In this document: positions 58,691-64,000 of the stretch, one piece after another
Position numbering within the stretch: position 1 is the first letter of the stretch
Layout of the letters: each line of letters opens with the position of its first letter
NCBI GenBank assembly: GCA_963854835.1
Contig: OY978525.1
Span: forward strand, 66,694,407 to 66,758,406
DNA from: Megamerina dolium
Lineage: Eukaryota; Arthropoda; Insecta; Diptera; Megamerinidae
DNA: 64,000 bases
Direction: 5' to 3'
Notes under the pieces: generated by a model
What the model saw: only the letters and a program-made list of their open reading frames with translations
Databases searched by the model: none
What the model was told of the DNA's origin: nothing
Program-made: the position numbers and the translations under genes

Positions 58691-58811
58691 ATGTCAATTA
58701 TGGCAAATTTTTGGATTTACCTCTTGGGTACTATAGCCGCATGGTACCCGTTCCTCGCTAGCGGCTATCTGAATGTCTTTATCAGTCACAGAGAAGTTAT
58801 GAAACTAATGG
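58691..58811 (+). CDS. First coding exon, RYK/Derailed-like receptor (candidate)
   Basis: From the ATG at 58691 (or 58700) the frame gives a short start, then a hydrophobic signal peptide (ANFWIYLLGTIAAWYPFLASG), then YLNVFISHREVMKLMG. The exon ends inside the next codon at G|GTAAGTATG (GT at 58812-58813), a consensus donor. The pattern LNVF...EVM.L.G at the mature N-terminus resembles the start of the WIF domain in the RYK family (Derailed, Doughnut on 2), Wnt5-binding transmembrane pseudokinases used in axon guidance. That match is from memory of the family and needs a search. The rest of the gene lies beyond the window. An open frame without a known transposon match and with a perfect donor favours a real exon. 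Confidence 0.6.
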
Positions 58812-60234
58812 GTAAGTATGTATGCATGCTCGTATCCTATGTAATTTCATTACTGTCCTCACTATTGACAACAAACGAAAGCAGTAAAACATCTCTTATA
58901 TTCAAAATATTTTGTGTTGAATGATACAGCCATTAACGTTTTCCTGGTGGATTTATTTGTAGAATGATTAATTGTTGATGTGAATTGAATTGCAACTAAT
59001 GCTCATTTAGCATTCTGTTTGGCCTTATTCTGTATAAAATATTAACAAACCTCATCCCCAATATTACAACAATTTATGACATAGCATGTACAATAATAAC
59101 AAGAAGCTTGTGTTACTTAGGAGTATTGCTTGTAGGTTGCTTGGGGACAAACGCAAAATATAACTACATTTTTCTGATTTTATTTCATCCATTACGTTGG
59201 CGACTATGTATAAAAAATGCAAGCTTTTAGATAATATTTCAGCCAATTTTATTTAGTATATCAAGTGGATAATAGTAATTAAAATCAGAATTGGGCTATA
59301 TCTGTGAGACGCCAGGATTGTAGACACTATTAAAAGTAATTTTACCAGCACATGCAAAATTATTTCTCATGGATAACAAACATACGTACCACAAAAACAT
59401 TTGTTTGCATGTACATATATACACTCTGAAATAATTTTAAGGGCAGATCTAATGAAACACAAACTATTTATTCACATTTATTTAGTTTTCTTGAAAATAG
59501 TTGCTTTAATAACTTTTCCAAAAGATGTATGCAGCTTTTTCAAATGCATTCCTACTCTATTCAGGTTTTATTGTATGATTTCTTTATTAACTGTTTTCAA
59601 TGTATAGTACATTACAATTTCACTTGCATGTATTTAGTTAAATTGGTCCTATGGTAGTATTATCACTTAATCATCACTATCAAAATTAACTCCACTAACA
59701 ACTGGTAAGTGAAGACATAGGCATAACTGCAGAACAGTCCACTTAAAGGAAAAAATATTGTTTTTGTCGCTAATGCCCATATAAGCCATGGCTCAAGGTC
59801 AAAATTCAAATTTGCGATCAAAATTACTCAATAAATTCGCAATTTCCTCTTACAATATGAGCGTCGCAGAATGTCCATTTACTCTATAATTTATTGTAAC
59901 TTATTTGTGTATTTTTTTATTGTCATACTCTTTGTCGCGGTATGTCCACTTAACCTATTGTAGCTTATTTTTGTACTCCTTTTTGTCATATTTTATATAA
60001 TAAATTCAGTTGAAGTTTGCCTGAGTACATTCGTATGTAAACATTTGCACTCAATTGAGTGTAAATGAATGTACGTGTGTGCATATGTACATAATATGCG
60101 CAATTGAGTTTAACAAGAAGCAAGCGGAGAAAAAACAGTAAAATAAACCCCTGTGTAAAACACATAACATATACAAATAAATCATTAGACTTTTCTTTGT
60201 ACATGGGTACAATGGGTATCAAAAGAAAGTGATA
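58812..60234 (+). other. Putative intron 1 of the 58.7-kb gene, left part
   Basis: AT-rich. Two imperfect tandem copies of about 65-70 bp (GTCGC..(A/T)ATGTCCA(T/C)TTA, at 59863 and 59934) are the only structure seen. Confidence 0.4.
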
Positions 60235-60236
60235 TA

Positions 60237-61530
60237 AAGGGTTATCCATTTTGCGGTTTCAAAGTTAAATGTAAATAAAACACATATAAAATATTTTTTA
60301 TCATGATATTTCTTTTTTATTATAAAGTTGACATTATGTGTGAAATACTACATCATTTAAATGACCACCACGCGAATTGTTGCAAGCATCGATTCTTTTG
60401 AGGTCATTTTCGATCACTTTTTGCCACATATTGGGCGGTATCTCAGCCATAACGTGACGAATGTTGGTTTTTAGGTGCTCAAGAGTTAAAGGTTTATCTG
60501 CATATACACGGTCTTTCGCGTAGCCCCACAAAAAAAGTCAAGCGGTGTCAAATCGCATGATCTTGGTGGCCACTTGATATCGCCACGACGAGAAATTACG
60601 CGCCCAGAAAATTTCTCTTGCAATAAAGCCATATTCGCTCGAGTTGTGTGGCATGTGGCACCGTCTTGTTGAAACCACATATTCTCTAAGTCGTATTCTT
60701 CAATAGCAGGCAAAAAAAAGTCGGTTATCATATGACCATAACGCTCCGAATTGACGGTGACAGTCGTTCCATCGTCGTTTTCGAAGAAGTAAGGTCCAAT
60801 CACACCTCCGGACCAAAGAGCGCACCAAGCAGTGACTTTTTGTGGATGTAGTGGCCTCTGCAATTACTTGAGGATTCTCAGAACCCCAAATACGACAATT
60901 TTGTTTGTTAACATACCCACCGAGTGAGAAATGTGCTTCGTCGCTGAAGAAAATTTTGTTCGAAAAATCGCCGTCCACCGCCTGTTGTTCAAGCACCCAT
61001 TCGACGTATCTACGACGTTGTGAATGGTCAGCTGGCTTCAGTTGTTGTGTGAGCTGGATTTTATATGGATGTAGGTGTAGATCCAAATGCAAAATACGCC
61101 ATAATGTGCCGTAAGACAGTCCTAATTCCTGAGAACGACGAGGAATCGACACATTCGGGTCTTCGGAAACACTTTCACTTACAGCAGCGATATTTTCGGT
61201 GGTACGAACGTAACGATGATGCACAGGCCTTACAATATCTGTAACCGATCCAGTCTCTTCATATTTCTTCACAATTTTGCCAATTGCTTGCGTAGTTGGA
61301 CGATTATGTAAACCATAATCTCCTCTTAAAGCACGATATGTGGCTGTGGCAGAATCACAATTTTTGTAGTAGGTTTTTACAATTTTAATGCGTTGTGCGA
61401 TAGTTAAGCGATCCATTTTCGCAAATGTCAGACTTTGAACTGAAAAAGAAAGAAATTGTTTTAACAACTCAGTTTGACAGATATCGAATTCTAGCCCTAT
61501 ACTTTTGAAACCGCGAAATGGATAACCCTT
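60237..61530 (-). mobile_element. DD41D (rosa-type) mariner, copy 2, both ends present
   Basis: 1,294 bp flanked by TA (60235-60236 and 61531-61532). Inverted ends begin AAGGGTTATCCATTT and are alike over about 28 bp. It lies in the putative intron of the 58.7-kb gene. Confidence 0.92.
60334..61419 (-). pseudogene. DD41D mariner transposase with two frameshifts
   Basis: Starts MDRLTIAQRIKIVKTYYK at 61419. It has a helix-turn-helix region, [12 protein letters not shown] (first Asp), FQQDGATCH (second) and LTPLDFF (third). Forty-one residues separate the last two, the DD41D signature of rosa-type mariners described in tephritids. Frame is lost near 60858 (two bases fewer than copy 1) and near 60531 (one T fewer in a T-run). 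The C-terminus ends NDVVFHT. The transposase would cut and paste at TA; this copy is inactive. Confidence 0.88.
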
Positions 61531-61532
61531 TA

Positions 61533-61955
61533 TAACATTTGTAGCCTATTTTGAACATTTTAAAAGTTATGATATAAATTTTAGAACCATATTCAAGGAC
61601 ATACAATTTTTTTCCAATGGTGTATTAACATATTTTTTTATTTTTATGTATTTTTAATATTGTTTTCTATCTTCATACTTTGTCTACTGTAATTAAGAGT
61701 ATACGGAAAAAGTAGTGAGACAAATGAGAATTATAGTGATAAATGCAAATAAAATAAATTTAAAAAAATTAGTATAATATAATATAGTAATAATTATCAC
61801 TTTCTTCTAATTCGATAAAGACAAAATTGTTTATATAAAATGTTGTTGGCCGGGAATGAAAAATATGCTGTCGGTTACACTTTTCAAATCCCCGCTATTT
61901 CATAATATAACAATTATTGGGAATTGCTGTGATTAATTTGGTTTTTGTTGATTGA
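61533..61955. other. AT-rich intronic DNA
   Basis: Nothing recognised between the mariner and Bel-Pao H. Confidence 0.45.
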
Positions 61956-61959
61956 GTTG

Positions 61960-64000
61960 TTAAAATGGGTGATTTGAATTTATCAAAAATTTATACTCCG
62001 ACGACGACCCTCTGATATCCTTGTTGGTCATCAGCGTGATCTACCAATCATCAAGAACATTTTCAAGAGCACAAAAGTGTGAGCTACAACTTAACAACTT
62101 CATCTCTCTAGACGGCACCATACGCAATACGCTTAATGCAATGGACGCCAGTTCGTCAACGCCACACAGATTAACAGACGTGAGTATTCAGACAAACTCG
62201 ATTCCGTTGCCAAAATTCGATGGCAACTATCTAAAATGTGAAGAATTCTACGATTTATTCTCGCATCTTGTGTTGAATCAACCAATATCAAATGTGTCCA
62301 AAATCTGGTATTTAAAGACACATCATGGGCAATGTTAGCAACTTAACGATTCGAGCAATCGTAGTCAAAGCCACGAGAAATCCCAACGATTACGGAGTTT
62401 TTGCAATTCTTGGAAGGACATTTTCAATCGATGGACATAATGGGGGTAAAATCATTAACAATGGTAAAGGTATGCACTACAGCACCATCAGGGAATCAAG
62501 TAGATGGATTCTGTAAGATGTGTCGAAATAGAAATCACCCCATATTTTATTTCAACGATTGTTTGCACTCAACAGTACAAGAGCGACTGAAGTTTGCACA
62601 AAAACAGAAGCTATGTGTCAATTGCTTGAAGTATGTTCATGCTTCGAAGCAATGCGCCTACAAAAATTACAAAAAATGTAACAAAAAACACAACACTATA
62701 CTTCATCTCGAATCAGCAAGCCAAACAACAGGCAAACAAGTGACTACGAGTACCCTACCCAAAACGTCAAAAAACAATCAACCTTCTTCATTAGTTACAA
62801 CGAATGACGTCAAAACCAGCACATCGTCAACTGCATTCTCTGACGACTTACGAGTGTAAAGAGCAGAAACCACGTCACTTACTTCTACAAATCATCAGAG
62901 CAAAAGGTCGTACATAATGCTGGGAATTGGTAAAAATCAAATCAAACACCAAGAAAATTGAATGCCGTGCAGTTCTTAATCAGGATCACAAATAAATTTT
63001 GTCACCGAGAGACTGATAACCGAGGAATTTCAACAAAATCATCAACAATCCATATAATGGGATTGGATCAAGTAAGACAAAGGTACATCGTAGAGTGAAT
63101 GTTGCTCTGCACTCTTGCATAAATGACTTTTCAACACGACTTGAGTCATCTGTCTAGCAATTTATTGATGTTAAAACCTGGCCAATTCAAAAATATCATT
63201 ATCCTCCTCATAAAATTTATTTTGTACTAAGAGCAGAATTCGCTCATCAGTTACTCGCCATTGGACAAATAAAATTAGTAAACAAACTCCCAATTTTGCA
63301 AAATACATTGTTCGGTTGAATTGTATCTGGAAAAATTAACGACAAACAAATTACACAATTCACATATGGAATTGCTACAGAACACGAACAAAATTTAGAA
63401 ACAGCAATCGCTCGACTTTGGGAATTGTTACCGACCGTTATAAATAGCAGAAAGACAATGTGAATAGCGCAACACACCATCAAAAATCATGAAAATCGAT
63501 TTATAGTGAGAATACCGTTCCATCAAAGTCCCGATGCTCTAGTCGATTCACGCGGAATTGCTCTAAATCGTTTTCTGTCTCTCGAACGTCGGCTGCCGAA
63601 GAATCCTGAGTTAAAGACTCAATACGCAAAGTTCATGGATGAATATGAATAAATTGAGCATATGGAGAGAATATCAACAGACTCTAAAGTTTCTGCAAAT
63701 TATTTCATTCCACATCATTGCGTACTGCGGCCCGAGAGCTCAACCACGAAGCGTGTAGTATTCGATGTATCTGCCAAAACCTAATCAGGATATTCATTAA
63801 ATGATCTGATGTGTACAGGACCAACAGTGCAAAGCGAGTTATTTTCTATAGTGCTAAGATTTCGACTACCAAGATACGTTTTCACCACTGATGTAGAAAA
63901 AAGCAACTCAGACAGATCATGAAGAAAAGTGGCTTCAATTTACGCAAATTATGTGCCAATCGCCCACAATTGCTCCAAAATATCCCAAAAGGAGATCAAG
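61960..64000 (+). pseudogene. Bel-Pao element H, gag and pol, heavily decayed, runs off the window
   Basis: Gag pieces (SIPLPKFDGNYLKCEEFYDLF near 62200) are followed by zinc knuckles (CKMCRNRNHPIF, CVNCLKYVHASKQC, HNTILHL). A protease remnant (SGSQINFVTERL near 62980) and RT pieces (NYFIPHHCVLRPESSTTKRVVFD near 63700) follow. A deletion after about 63895 leads to GFNLRKLCANRPQL. Many stops. No LTR is visible in the window. Confidence 0.7.

Overview
The window is AT-rich eukaryotic DNA from a fly, probably a schizophoran and possibly a tephritid. That rests on DD41D (rosa-type) and DD34D mariners, a Tc1 element, many Bel-Pao LTR retrotransposons, long (TA)n arrays, and one short exon resembling a fly RYK/Derailed receptor. 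The species call is inference. Nearly everything recognisable is transposon, much of it nested. I see no rRNA gene, canonical tRNA gene, CRISPR array or bacterial feature.

1-13.2 kb is one nested Bel-Pao element on the minus strand (element A). Its 5' LTR is 12553-13198. A primer-binding site and a possible splice donor follow, then a gag-pol frame (9989-4670), a separate 3' zinc-knuckle ORF (4601-3984), a polypurine tract and a 3' LTR running off the left edge. A young RTE-like LINE (71-3339) sits inside the 3' LTR, and an intact Tc1 transposon (10492-12142) sits in the leader. 13.2-16.0 kb is a related Bel-Pao 5' end (B) that has been inverted and duplicated.

16.2-34.5 kb is a mosaic. A jockey/CR1-like LINE tail carries a SINE. 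An R1-like LINE is split inside its ORF1 zinc knuckle by a second Bel-Pao element (C). The R1-like 5' end abuts a third Bel-Pao element (D, minus). The stretch 21078-27293 is repeated in tandem at 27294-33510, a copy of about 6.2 kb that differs at only about twenty bases and two small indels.

34.5-48.8 kb holds mariner remnants, a DD41D mariner, a pogo/Tigger relic, a Bel-Pao LTR with a tandem array of hairpins (E, about 43.2-43.6 kb), a 5'-truncated jockey LINE and several copies of a tRNA-headed SINE with two tail types. 48.8-52.3 kb is a decayed relative of A (F), whose LTR is broken by an ATACCC...GGGTAT repeat. 53-58 kb has more SINE, Bel-Pao, mariner and LOA-like LINE debris.

The only host gene signal is at 58691-58811: a signal peptide and the start of a WIF-like domain, ending at a consensus splice donor. 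If it is real, the rest of the window (with a full-length DD41D mariner at 60237-61530 and a decayed Bel-Pao, H, from about 61.96 kb) is its first intron.

The elements fit together as serial insertion: autonomous LINEs and LTR elements landing in each other, SINEs copied by a LINE (9-14 bp target duplications) and apparently seeding (TA)n arrays, and one recent segmental tandem duplication.
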